Below, one piece after another: positions 17,939 to 26,278 of a stretch of DNA of 35,047 nucleotides (positions are counted from its first letter, which is position 1; every line of letters begins with the position of its first letter). Position numbers and translations under genes: made by a program. A model generated the notes under the pieces. It saw only the letters and a program-made list of their open reading frames with translations. It had not been told where the DNA came from and made no database searches. Source of the DNA: Stramenopiles sp. TOSAG23-2 (Eukaryota > Sar); contig LT649345.1 in the NCBI GenBank assembly GCA_900128395.1, positions 1-35,047 of the forward strand, written 5' to 3'.

Positions 17939-18339
17939 ATATACAAATAGTTTGCGATCAACATGGGCCACCTGGAAAAACACGACGCCCCCTCCCCCCT
18001 TCCCCCCCCCGCCAAAATACCTTGAAATCGTCAAAAAATCGTGAAAATCTTTAAAATATTAAAAAATTGTATTGTTATTTTATTTTAATACTATCAAAAC
18101 TTGTACTTAATTAAAAACTGCAATGTTTTAAGATTTTCACGATTTTCTCTCACACTGCAGTTTATAATTAAGTACAAGTTTTGATAGTATTAAAATAAAA
18201 TAACAATACAATTTTTTAATATTTTAAAGATTTTCACGATTTTTTGACGATTTCAAGGTATTTTGGCGGGGGGGGGAAGGGGGGAGGGGGCGTCGTGTTT
18301 TTCCAGGTGGCCCATGTTGATCGCAAACTATTTGTATAT
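17939..18339. mobile_element. Foldback element: 184-bp inverted arms, 33-bp loop
   Basis: The left arm (17939-18122) and right arm (18156-18339) are inverted copies; by eye I find one mismatch (near 18113/18165). Each arm starts ATATACAAATAG and contains GGGCCACCTGG and then a polypyrimidine or polypurine tract that matches exactly: on the plus strand of the right arm it is G9-AA-G6-A-G5. The 33-bp loop carries a third copy of an arm motif, AAGATTTTCACGATTTT. There is no open frame. The near-perfect arms imply a recent origin. The class is unclear: foldback/MITE-like, or a palindromic amplification product. A transcript across it would form a long hairpin. Confidence 0.85.
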
Positions 18340-18530
18340 ATATAATAATATATATATATAGACGTTATAATAATAAATCATATAGAATAGCACAATATAA
18401 TAAAAACACTAAAAAAAAATACTTTATCCTGTATATATTTTCTATATACAAGAATATTTTTGTTTTTAAAACGAAAGATATGATAATAAATATACATACA
18501 ATATATATATAAAAGAATAAAATACATAAA

Positions 18531-19079
18531 ATGATGCAAAATGAGGAACAGGTAATATTGAAATGTTTTCAAGATTGTGAAAATGTATGTTTAGCATGGC
18601 AACGTATTATGAAAGCTAGGTCACATTTGCAAAATGTAAAAGCAGAGGCATATATTATGAGATATGAAGAAGAATTGGCGGAGTCACAAATTGATTTTGA
18701 CGACGAATACAAGAAATTTAAAATAAATATCGAGGAAATTTTGCGATTAAAGAATTCTTTATCAAATGATTTTTCGATGATAGATGAAAATAATTCTAGT
18801 GACATGATCATTCAAGATCTAAGTGATCTAATGGTTGTTATTGAAACTGCTGTTGAAGAGTCATCCATTGAAAATTTTTCGTATTCAACAAATGATTTAT
18901 TACAAGCTATTAAAGCAGACGTTGTAAAATTTTCATCGAAATTCAAAATAAAAACAAAATTGAATGGCCTTGTAAAATATTATCGTAAACCAGTGATTAA
19001 AAAAATGTCAAAAAATTATCAAGGTAGATCAATAAAGTCGTTGCATGCGAATTTAAATAAAAAAAATACTCGGCGGTAA
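18531..19079 (+). CDS. Unknown small helical protein (182 aa)
   Basis: I recognise no family. Predominantly charged and helix-forming: about residues 1-75 (CLAWQRIMKARSHLQNVKAEAYIMRYEEELAESQ) look like a coiled coil, and 85-115 is acidic with IIQDLSDLMVVIETAVEES. The C-terminal 60 residues are basic (KFKIKTKLNGLVKYYRKPVIKKMSK), ending in KKNTRR. There are no membrane segments or signal peptide. The complex composition, start context and lack of stops argue for a real gene. A structural or microtubule/chromatin-associated partner is conceivable, but that is a guess. Its promoter lies next to the foldback element. Confidence 0.6.
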   Translation: MMQNEEQVILKCFQDCENVCLAWQRIMKARSHLQNVKAEAYIMRYEEELAESQIDFDDEYKKFKINIEEILRLKNSLSNDFSMIDENNSSDMIIQDLSDLMVVIETAVEESSIENFSYSTNDLLQAIKADVVKFSSKFKIKTKLNGLVKYYRKPVIKKMSKNYQGRSIKSLHANLNKKNTRR

Positions 19080-19448
19080 ATATTGAGAAAGATGTTAAAA
19101 TATTATACGAGCGGCGTCGTATACGAAGTTCGTACGAGTATTAATTATAAAGATATATCATACGTATGTAACATAAGGTATATATATATATATATATATA
19201 TGTTTATGTTTACACGATTTAAAAAAATATGAATAAATATACGACTCGTACACAAATGTACACTTTACTAGTAATATAAAACCCAAGAGTACACTTCTCG
19301 TATGATACATATATATATGATATTTATATATACGAACTCGTCTAACAACCACATCGTGTATCGAACTTTATTACAGTGTAGAAGTGCGTGCGTGCGTCTT
19401 ATTTCAAATCTCTCCTCAAATTATTGTAACGAAACTATATGAACAAAT
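19080..19448. other. Convergent 3' region with four TACGAG/CTCGTA hexamers
   Basis: This separates the 182-aa gene from the end of FANCI. Hexamers lie at 19106, 19133, 19245 and 19297, together with related ATACGAAGTTCGTACG. There is a (TA)n run at about 19182-19202 and no gene. Confidence 0.6.
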
Positions 19449-22400
19449 TTAATCAATTTCGTCATCCTCACCGACAATGAAATCTTCTAAATCTGCATAT
19501 GCGTCATCTCCAGATTCACTTTCTAAATGAGTATCAACATATTTATTTCTACTCCGTAATCGCTTTTTCTTCCTTCCTTTTCTTTTACCCCCTTTTCTAG
19601 CAGAACGTTGTCTTTCTAATAACATCATACCATTGTTTTCTTTCGTACCATTCTTCATTCGATCAATAATATTGCGAATTTGAATTACATCTACAACTAA
19701 TACGGCAAATTCCATATGGTATCTTTCAAGATTCCAAGATCTATCCTTACGATTTTTAAATATGTATCTTTCATGTGATATGCACATATTCCATATTTCC
19801 ATATCAAACTTTTCAATAGCCATCAGAGTTTCAGAACATTTCTTTTTAATATGTGAATGGAACGAAGTTAATAACGTAATCCAATGGCGTGATAAGATAA
19901 ACAGACGATACAATCTATTTATGCTTAACCAGATAGAATCAAAAGTTTTTTCATAGCTTCCATGTTGCTTTTTTTTATTACTTTTGTTACTGCCAACAAC
20001 TCGGTAGCCAAATTTGATGATAATCTGGCACACAACTCTACCTAATGTTGCAAGTGAAGTGAATACCGGCATTAGATGTGAATATGATTTTTGCAATAAT
20101 TTTGGCTTCCAATTATCCTTTTGAAAACAACGAAATATTGTTTCTAAATTCGATAACTGAAAATTAGTATTAGTTATATTCATTATCGAATCGCATACCT
20201 CTGGTGAAACATCGTGAGAGAAGATTCCAACCATATCCTCTATGATAATTTCAATGCTATGTAAAATAGATCTACGCTCTTTCATATTTAGCATCTGAAT
20301 GGATGCCCCAGCACCATCAATCAAACGATGAATTTTTTCATTAACACCAACGTTGCTGTTCCCAATGGTATCGTTTTTTTTGTTTTTATTTTTAAAGCTC
20401 TTATTTATACATGCTATCCGGTCATCTTTCCCAGACAACAAACCTTTCAAACGTGACTGGTAATGTTGAAATGGTATTAACAATGTTGCTTTGCTACCTT
20501 CATCTTTTTCAAATGAACAATGACTAATTTGATCAATCAACGATTTAAATAAACTTTGCTTAGAAGTGGATTTATTATCTCCTTCCGTTTGCTCTTCAAA
20601 AATAGCAAAATATTTTCGATCCATAGATGCACGAATCAAAGCTGAAGGCAATCGTTCCGGAATTTCCATATTTGACTTATTGCAAATCATATATCCTGCA
20701 TTTAATATAAATTCTAATATTTCTTTCAAAACTTTTGTATTATCAACTTTGTAATTGCAAATCATTGCTACGTACTCGGGTGCAACAATTTTGTATAAAA
20801 CCAAGTTCTCATTACTTAGTTGGTTATTGATTTTAATACAATAATTCATGATAGAAATATTTAACCATATTAATGTTGGGTGTGTCCCTAGTTTTGTTTT
20901 CATATCTTTTGGTACTTGTTTACCAAATGCAACACCAAGAGATATGAAAATAAATTTCACTACACTTTCCTCCTCCTCCAAGGTGTCAATGCTGCAGTCC
21001 ATAAATTTGCTAAACTTTGAGACACAAGATTTTGCTTGATTTGCAAAAGCTTTTTTGTTCGGTCTAAGCAACAACGTAGTTAAAAGATTCAGCATTTTTT
21101 CAAGAATTTTCAACAAATTAATTCTCAATTCAAAAAAAATGGTAGATACACCCGTATCTTTCATAAACAACTTTTGAATATCCTTACTCTTTGGTTTTTC
21201 TTTCTTGAAAAGAAGTTCTAAAAATGATAAATTTGATACGTTTGATTCATCCTTTACATTTGCTTTTATACATCGTCGTACTACGTTGCAAAACGGTCCA
21301 GTCTCTTCATTATACGATTTTAATATAAAATTATAGCACGCAGCATAGTAAATAATATTTTTTTTCATTACTGAAAAGCTCGTGGCAGCATATGCAAGCA
21401 AAACTGCGGATACACTATCCAAAAATATCTTTTCGAAACTATCTTGAAGCATCGAGCTTGGTTCTTTCTCCCATTCTGTCACTTGTTGTAATAAATTTTT
21501 TGATGCATGTAATGTCGCTATGATCGAGGTTGGTATTTTGATTTCTCTCGTCTTTGTTGCATTTGATGCGAAACCACCATTACTATCCTGAGCTAAATAA
21601 TTGTTGAAAAATTGTTTAAAGACGAATAAAGAAGTCTGCACTTCTTTGCAACCTATTGGTTGAAAAACGTCATTGTATTCATTGAAATCAATAAGTTCTA
21701 GTCTAGTAACTGCCCCCATGTCGTATTTTGGTTGGCATAAGATATTCAAAATTCCAGCAACTTCATACAATTCAATCAACATAGAATATCGTTTGTCTGC
21801 ATTGTATTTGGATAAAAAACTTTTAAAATGATCCATATAAGCCCTAGTATTGTCTTCCAAATTATTATTACCATTCGCTGCGGCAGTGGTAACGAAAAGA
21901 AATTGGGCAACAGCTGTAGATAATGGAACCAAGATTTTTACTCGAGGCATTAATGGTGTTTTATATTCCTCAAGCCGAGACACATTCTGTCCATTCATAT
22001 CACCATCATCAAGATGCAAATACGAAAGAAAACTATATACAATTGGATTCAAATTAATTAAGTTTACATTTGCTAAATTAACTAACGATAATAAACAATT
22101 GAATAATAAGCCAGGTGATTCAACTTGTTCGTAGATCTTTTTGTCTTGCACTTTAAGTATACGAAAGATTTTAGATGTATTGATTGTTAGTTCGACATTA
22201 TTTTCATTGAAGCGCCCGCCGTGATTTCTTATTTTTTTCCTAGGTATAGCCCTAGGGTTTTTATCACCGGTATCCTCTATCGCCCGAGATGAAATATCTT
22301 GGTCGCATAATGCCAATAAACGTTGCCAGATGATACCAGTAAGAATTCCTGTAGCATTTCGAGATAAAGGCCATTTACCATCTACCCTTTTATTAGTGCC

Positions 22401-24506
22401 AGTGTTTACACCCATCAATATAGAAGAAGAAGAAGAAGAAGATGATGATGATGATGATAAAGTAGAACTGGAGCTATTGTTATTACCAGGATTGTTCCTT
22501 GCCGAGGACGATGGGTCCATCATCATCATCATCATTGTATTGGCAGGCTTATCAACATCCTGATTTTGGTTTAATAAACGTTGCATGCTGAGATTTAAGC
22601 AACTTAAAAGCCTTGATCGCATATCTAGCGAAATAAACATGACACTACGCATAATTTCAACAATTTCCATATGGACATTGCTGCCCATGAGGGAACTATA
22701 TTGCAATAACATGCACAAGCCATCAATGGCTAGATATTGGTTATTACCACTACGCCGATTTAACGTCATTTTTCTTAACCTCATTAAAATGAAATCCGCA
22801 AAATCCTTGCTATATTTAACTAATGGTATAACAGATGATAATATCGATCGTGCATCTGTATAAGAAACACTTGGACCGAAAACATACCCCAACCAATCTT
22901 GCACTTTTAAAATATGCTTGCCAAACATGATAGTCCGTTGGCTTCCAAGTTTAACTAACAGCCTTAAATATACGCGATGCACGGATTTCTTCGTCTTCTC
23001 GTTGTAAAAATCTTTTGATAACAAATTATGAAATGCCAAATCAATAATATTAGGTTGGCATTCTTGGTATAATTCAAACATTAAAAACAGTATATCGCAG
23101 CCCAATGACTGCATTGTTTTAGTGAAAGTAATATTTTTTTTTGTTTGCCAACGCGGCATAGCATCACTTTTCAACGATATGAGCGCGGTACATAGTTGTA
23201 TTAATTCAGGGATTATGCTTATGGAAAAATCCGCACCAAGAACATTACCTCCATCGTGAAGAAGAGTACGGCAAAAATTATACATAGCTGTATAAGGATT
23301 CTCACAATCCGCTTCAGCTTTACTAGCAACAATCATCAATATACCAGTTATGCATTGACGAGACAACCATACCACAGGAGTATCAGCTATGAGCATACCA
23401 TCATCTTCTGATGGATTCACAGTTTCTACATTAACAGTAGCCGAGCTCAATTTAATTCGTTTTTTTGATTTGGAAGAATTTTTATTATTGATTAGGCCAT
23501 TTTCATATTGTTGCAAATATATTTGTTGGCGTGATTTAGCTGACATTAATACGGCAATAAGACTATCATTTGAACTATAATTATGGGCCACAAGAAAAAT
23601 CAATGCAATATCAACCCATGTAACATTGCTTTCACTTGCCCCATTGCGCAGTTGTAAATAATAATGTATGAGCCGCTCGCACAATTTAGGTGATTGTTCC
23701 ATACTTATTCGGCAAATCAAAAACACATTAGCAGATATAGACATGTTGAAACTTTTTATTAATAATTTTCTAAAAGTATTGATCCAGCTTTTTGTTATAT
23801 CTTTGTTTGGAATTAAACTGGATGTGATGAAATTCAATATACATTTAATGATGGATGGATATTCATTTGGAATGAATGTTGATGACAATAGCTGTTCATG
23901 CAACGCAATCCAATCTGACAAATCAAGAAAGGATTGCATCTCGCCTATCATGAGTAGCGACGGCAATATAAAAAAAGGCTTCCATTTCACTTTTACAACC
24001 TTAGACAACCATATTTTGATCGTATTACTACCTCCTTTTACACGACTGTCAATAGACGTATCGATTTTATTTGTATTCAATTTTTTCTGCATATTGATAT
24101 GGCAATAGAACAAAGTTGGCAAAATCTCAAGTAACAAAATACATTGCTTTTCAATATCTGCTTGTTGGTTGCTTTGGTTATCAACGTTTTTCAAGCAGGA
24201 CCCGACTTTTAAAATTGTGCTCAACGTTGCTTCAACTATTTGTTTTAATTCATCATACTTTTCAAAGATATTCATAGTGGTAATAGATATGCCATAATCT
24301 ACTTTAATTAGAACGTGTAATTCAGTAAACAATTGCTCCAACTTTTGCTTATCACAGACGTTCATGGTAATGGCGTTAATGAACCTTACTAAGATATGTT
24401 CATTGTTACTGTTTCTCCCCATAACGTGACTCTGACCATTATTATCATTTATATTTTTTACAAAAGACGATATGTTATTTATAGAATGAGCATAATCGAA
24501 ACTCAT
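19449..24506 (-). CDS. FANCI: FANCI-like Fanconi anaemia repair protein (1685 aa)
   Basis: FANCI pairs with FANCD2 as a clamp on DNA at interstrand crosslinks, activated by monoubiquitination. The protein is an all-helical solenoid. Two regions align well with FANCI: FILMRLRKMTLNRR...AIDGLCMLLQ (572-602), matching the LVLRK...AVAGFLLLLK helix, and a C-terminal segment ending in an acidic tail (DLEDFIVGEDDEID), reminiscent of the FANCI acidic EDGE tail. The acceptor Lys aligns with Tyr591 or Gln590, so it seems absent. An insert at about 656-695 has six Met and long Ser runs; Lys/Arg-rich stretches near the C-terminus resemble nuclear localisation signals. It is longer than human FANCI (1328). 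No intron was needed. A different helical-repeat protein is possible but less likely. Confidence 0.75.
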   Translation of the reverse strand: MSFDYAHSINNISSFVKNINDNNGQSHVMGRNSNNEHILVRFINAITMNVCDKQKLEQLFTELHVLIKVDYGISITTMNIFEKYDELKQIVEATLSTILKVGSCLKNVDNQSNQQADIEKQCILLLEILPTLFYCHINMQKKLNTNKIDTSIDSRVKGGSNTIKIWLSKVVKVKWKPFFILPSLLMIGEMQSFLDLSDWIALHEQLLSSTFIPNEYPSIIKCILNFITSSLIPNKDITKSWINTFRKLLIKSFNMSISANVFLICRISMEQSPKLCERLIHYYLQLRNGASESNVTWVDIALIFLVAHNYSSNDSLIAVLMSAKSRQQIYLQQYENGLINNKNSSKSKKRIKLSSATVNVETVNPSEDDGMLIADTPVVWLSRQCITGILMIVASKAEADCENPYTAMYNFCRTLLHDGGNVLGADFSISIIPELIQLCTALISLKSDAMPRWQTKKNITFTKTMQSLGCDILFLMFELYQECQPNIIDLAFHNLLSKDFYNEKTKKSVHRVYLRLLVKLGSQRTIMFGKHILKVQDWLGYVFGPSVSYTDARSILSSVIPLVKYSKDFADFILMRLRKMTLNRRSGNNQYLAIDGLCMLLQYSSLMGSNVHMEIVEIMRSVMFISLDMRSRLLSCLNLSMQRLLNQNQDVDKPANTMMMMMMDPSSSARNNPGNNNSSSSTLSSSSSSSSSSSSILMGVNTGTNKRVDGKWPLSRNATGILTGIIWQRLLALCDQDISSRAIEDTGDKNPRAIPRKKIRNHGGRFNENNVELTINTSKIFRILKVQDKKIYEQVESPGLLFNCLLSLVNLANVNLINLNPIVYSFLSYLHLDDGDMNGQNVSRLEEYKTPLMPRVKILVPLSTAVAQFLFVTTAAANGNNNLEDNTRAYMDHFKSFLSKYNADKRYSMLIELYEVAGILNILCQPKYDMGAVTRLELIDFNEYNDVFQPIGCKEVQTSLFVFKQFFNNYLAQDSNGGFASNATKTREIKIPTSIIATLHASKNLLQQVTEWEKEPSSMLQDSFEKIFLDSVSAVLLAYAATSFSVMKKNIIYYAACYNFILKSYNEETGPFCNVVRRCIKANVKDESNVSNLSFLELLFKKEKPKSKDIQKLFMKDTGVSTIFFELRINLLKILEKMLNLLTTLLLRPNKKAFANQAKSCVSKFSKFMDCSIDTLEEEESVVKFIFISLGVAFGKQVPKDMKTKLGTHPTLIWLNISIMNYCIKINNQLSNENLVLYKIVAPEYVAMICNYKVDNTKVLKEILEFILNAGYMICNKSNMEIPERLPSALIRASMDRKYFAIFEEQTEGDNKSTSKQSLFKSLIDQISHCSFEKDEGSKATLLIPFQHYQSRLKGLLSGKDDRIACINKSFKNKNKKNDTIGNSNVGVNEKIHRLIDGAGASIQMLNMKERRSILHSIEIIIEDMVGIFSHDVSPEVCDSIMNITNTNFQLSNLETIFRCFQKDNWKPKLLQKSYSHLMPVFTSLATLGRVVCQIIIKFGYRVVGSNKSNKKKQHGSYEKTFDSIWLSINRLYRLFILSRHWITLLTSFHSHIKKKCSETLMAIEKFDMEIWNMCISHERYIFKNRKDRSWNLERYHMEFAVLVVDVIQIRNIIDRMKNGTKENNGMMLLERQRSARKGGKRKGRKKKRLRSRNKYVDTHLESESGDDAYADLEDFIVGEDDEID

Positions 24507-25220
24507 TGTCGTTAAATAGAAATATCAAGTCCTTACCACTTATCATTCGGTACTACTACTACTACTACTACTACTACAGAGATGTACAATTGAATAAATG
24601 TTTGTATATGTCTATGTACATATATGATTTTATTTATTAACATTTTTTTGAATTTTAAAAATTAATAAAAAATAATAAAATTTTTTTTTTATGTATCCTG
24701 TTAGAAATAGGGTTGTTTAATAAAAAATAATAAAATTTTTTTTTTATGTATCCTGTTAGAAATAGGGTTGTTTTCAAAAATCTAAATTATACAACGCTAC
24801 AGACAGCCTACAGACAGCTGCTAGCTAGCTCTATTAAGACGGTGATACTATGAAAAAAGAAATAAATACCCGTTGTGAATTAAAAACAACACTATAATAA
24901 CACTGTAAAAATAGCTTCTTTACTTTTGTTTTTTTTTGAATAACTACTACTAGAAGAAAATAAAACCAATTTTAAATTTACAAAAATAGCATGCAAACAG
25001 CACCGACGAAAAAAAACCGGCCAAGAAAAAGAAAAAAACACTATTATTATATATACTGGTATTATATGTTTTGTTGTTATTATTATTATACACACATATA
25101 TACTTATGATATATATATATATAAATTTGCAGACAGAATCATTCACGTCAATTTCATCAACAGCTTGAAATCGGATATAAGCTTACAGATACAACAAGCC
25201 AATATTCACCCGAAAGAAAA
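24507..25220. promoter_or_regulatory. Divergent promoter region, FANCI and DNAL1
   Basis: Both flanking genes start outward from here. Contents: a (TAC)9 microsatellite (24551-24577), an exact 55-bp tandem duplication (24664-24773), a repeated ACAGACAGC and the palindromic GCTAGCTAGCT (24820-24830), then A/T-rich sequence. An open frame at 24892-25146 (-) is hydrophobic low-complexity and not credible. There is no gene. Confidence 0.5.
24664..24773. repeat. Exact 55-bp tandem duplication
   Basis: Units 24664-24718 and 24719-24773 are identical, each with a T10 run followed by ATGTATCCTG and ending GGGTTGTTT. Perfect identity over a homopolymer indicates a very recent event or an assembly error. 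Confidence 0.9.
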
Positions 25221-25823
25221 ATGACCACATGCGAAGCTGCTATCAAAGCGTGGGAAGAGGAAAGTAAAGAAACAGCTGCTGATGCACGTAAAGTATTGTT
25301 ATATTGTCAAATTCCACCTATATCAAAGATGGATGGAAACTTGAACAATTTAAAAAAATGTCAACATCTTTCCTTATCTACCAACTCCATAGAGAAATTT
25401 GGTAACTTAACCTTGCCTGAATTAAAAATCTTATCAATTGGGAGAAATCATATAAAAAAAGTAGACAAAATTGAAGGCATTGCGGGCACACTTGAAGAGT
25501 TATGGATGTCATATAATGTTCTTAACGGGCTTGACGGTTTAGCATCTTGTAAAAAGTTACAAGTTTTATATTTATCTAATAATAAGATAAAATCGTGGGA
25601 TGAATTAGACAAATTACAGGCAAATCCAGAATTAAGGGATATATTATTGATTGGTAATCCAATTTACGATAATATGACCACAGAGCAACAAAGAGTAGAA
25701 GTTCTTAAACATTTGCCAAACTTACAAAAGATTGATGGAATTGTCGTCACACCAGCCGAGAGGGAAGCGGCTGCAAATGGTGGGGAAACCAATAGAACAG
25801 ATGGGGGTTCGCCAAGAAGTTAA
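25221..25823 (+). CDS. DNAL1: Axonemal dynein light chain 1 (LRR)
   Basis: LC1 binds the motor domain of the outer-arm dynein gamma (alpha in some lineages) heavy chain and microtubules in motile flagella. At 200 aa it matches the family. The N-terminal helix TTCEAAIKAWEEE is characteristic. Leucine-rich repeats run from about 42 to 145 (CQHLSLSTNSIEKFGNL, LKILSIGRNHIKKVDKIEG, LEELWMSYNVLNGLDGL, LQVLYLSNNKIKSWDEL). The cap LRDILLIGNPIYDN...LPNLQKIDGIVV is typical of LC1. The C-terminus is a short Gly/Thr-rich tail. The start is the ATG at 25221 that gives the canonical N-terminus. It implies that the organism makes a motile flagellum at some stage. Confidence 0.95.
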   Translation: MTTCEAAIKAWEEESKETAADARKVLLYCQIPPISKMDGNLNNLKKCQHLSLSTNSIEKFGNLTLPELKILSIGRNHIKKVDKIEGIAGTLEELWMSYNVLNGLDGLASCKKLQVLYLSNNKIKSWDELDKLQANPELRDILLIGNPIYDNMTTEQQRVEVLKHLPNLQKIDGIVVTPAEREAAANGGETNRTDGGSPRS

Positions 25824-26278
25824 GGAAATTAGATAGGTTCAACATGTATAGTTTGCATAGTATTTCCTCATTGTAAATAAATAAATGCGGAAAAAGGCCT
25901 ACATGTTTTAAAATGAAAATGGATAATCAGATGTAATATTTTATGTATTGATAAATATGATACGATATATATTTATTTAAATATATTTAAAAATATATTA
26001 ATGATATGATAGTTGATTTTTGTGTTTATCGGTACATATGAATGATACCACAGGTGGTGAAAAGCAAAAGCAAAATTCAACGCCAATAATGCTGTTTACA
26101 TAAAATAAAATTAGTTATACATATATATATATATATACATATCATATATATTTTAGTTATGATTAAAAAATATTACTCGTACATATTTGACACGAACGTA
26201 TATTACGTCCCTTTTATTTACTTTTTGTTTTATTTTATTTTTAAAATATTTTATATAAAATAAAAAACAAAAAAAATA
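25824..26278. other. Convergent 3' intergenic region
   Basis: This lies between the ends of DNAL1 and the K+ channel gene. It is TA-rich, with one CTCGTA hexamer (26176-26181) and A/T runs near 26220-26275. No gene was seen. Confidence 0.6.

Larger units (their letters stand above)
17148..18530. other. Repeat-filled interval between two plus-strand genes
   Basis: It holds an element-tail copy (17212-17640), repeat block B copy 2 (17711-17755), a (TA)n run at about 17840-17862 and a 401-bp foldback element (17939-18339). The promoter of the gene at 18531 must lie within the last 200 bases, which are TA-rich. Confidence 0.65.

Noticed and set aside
22330-22563. Plus-strand frame with an acidic run inside FANCI
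   Set aside because: It is the antisense shadow of the Ser-rich and Met-rich insert of FANCI.
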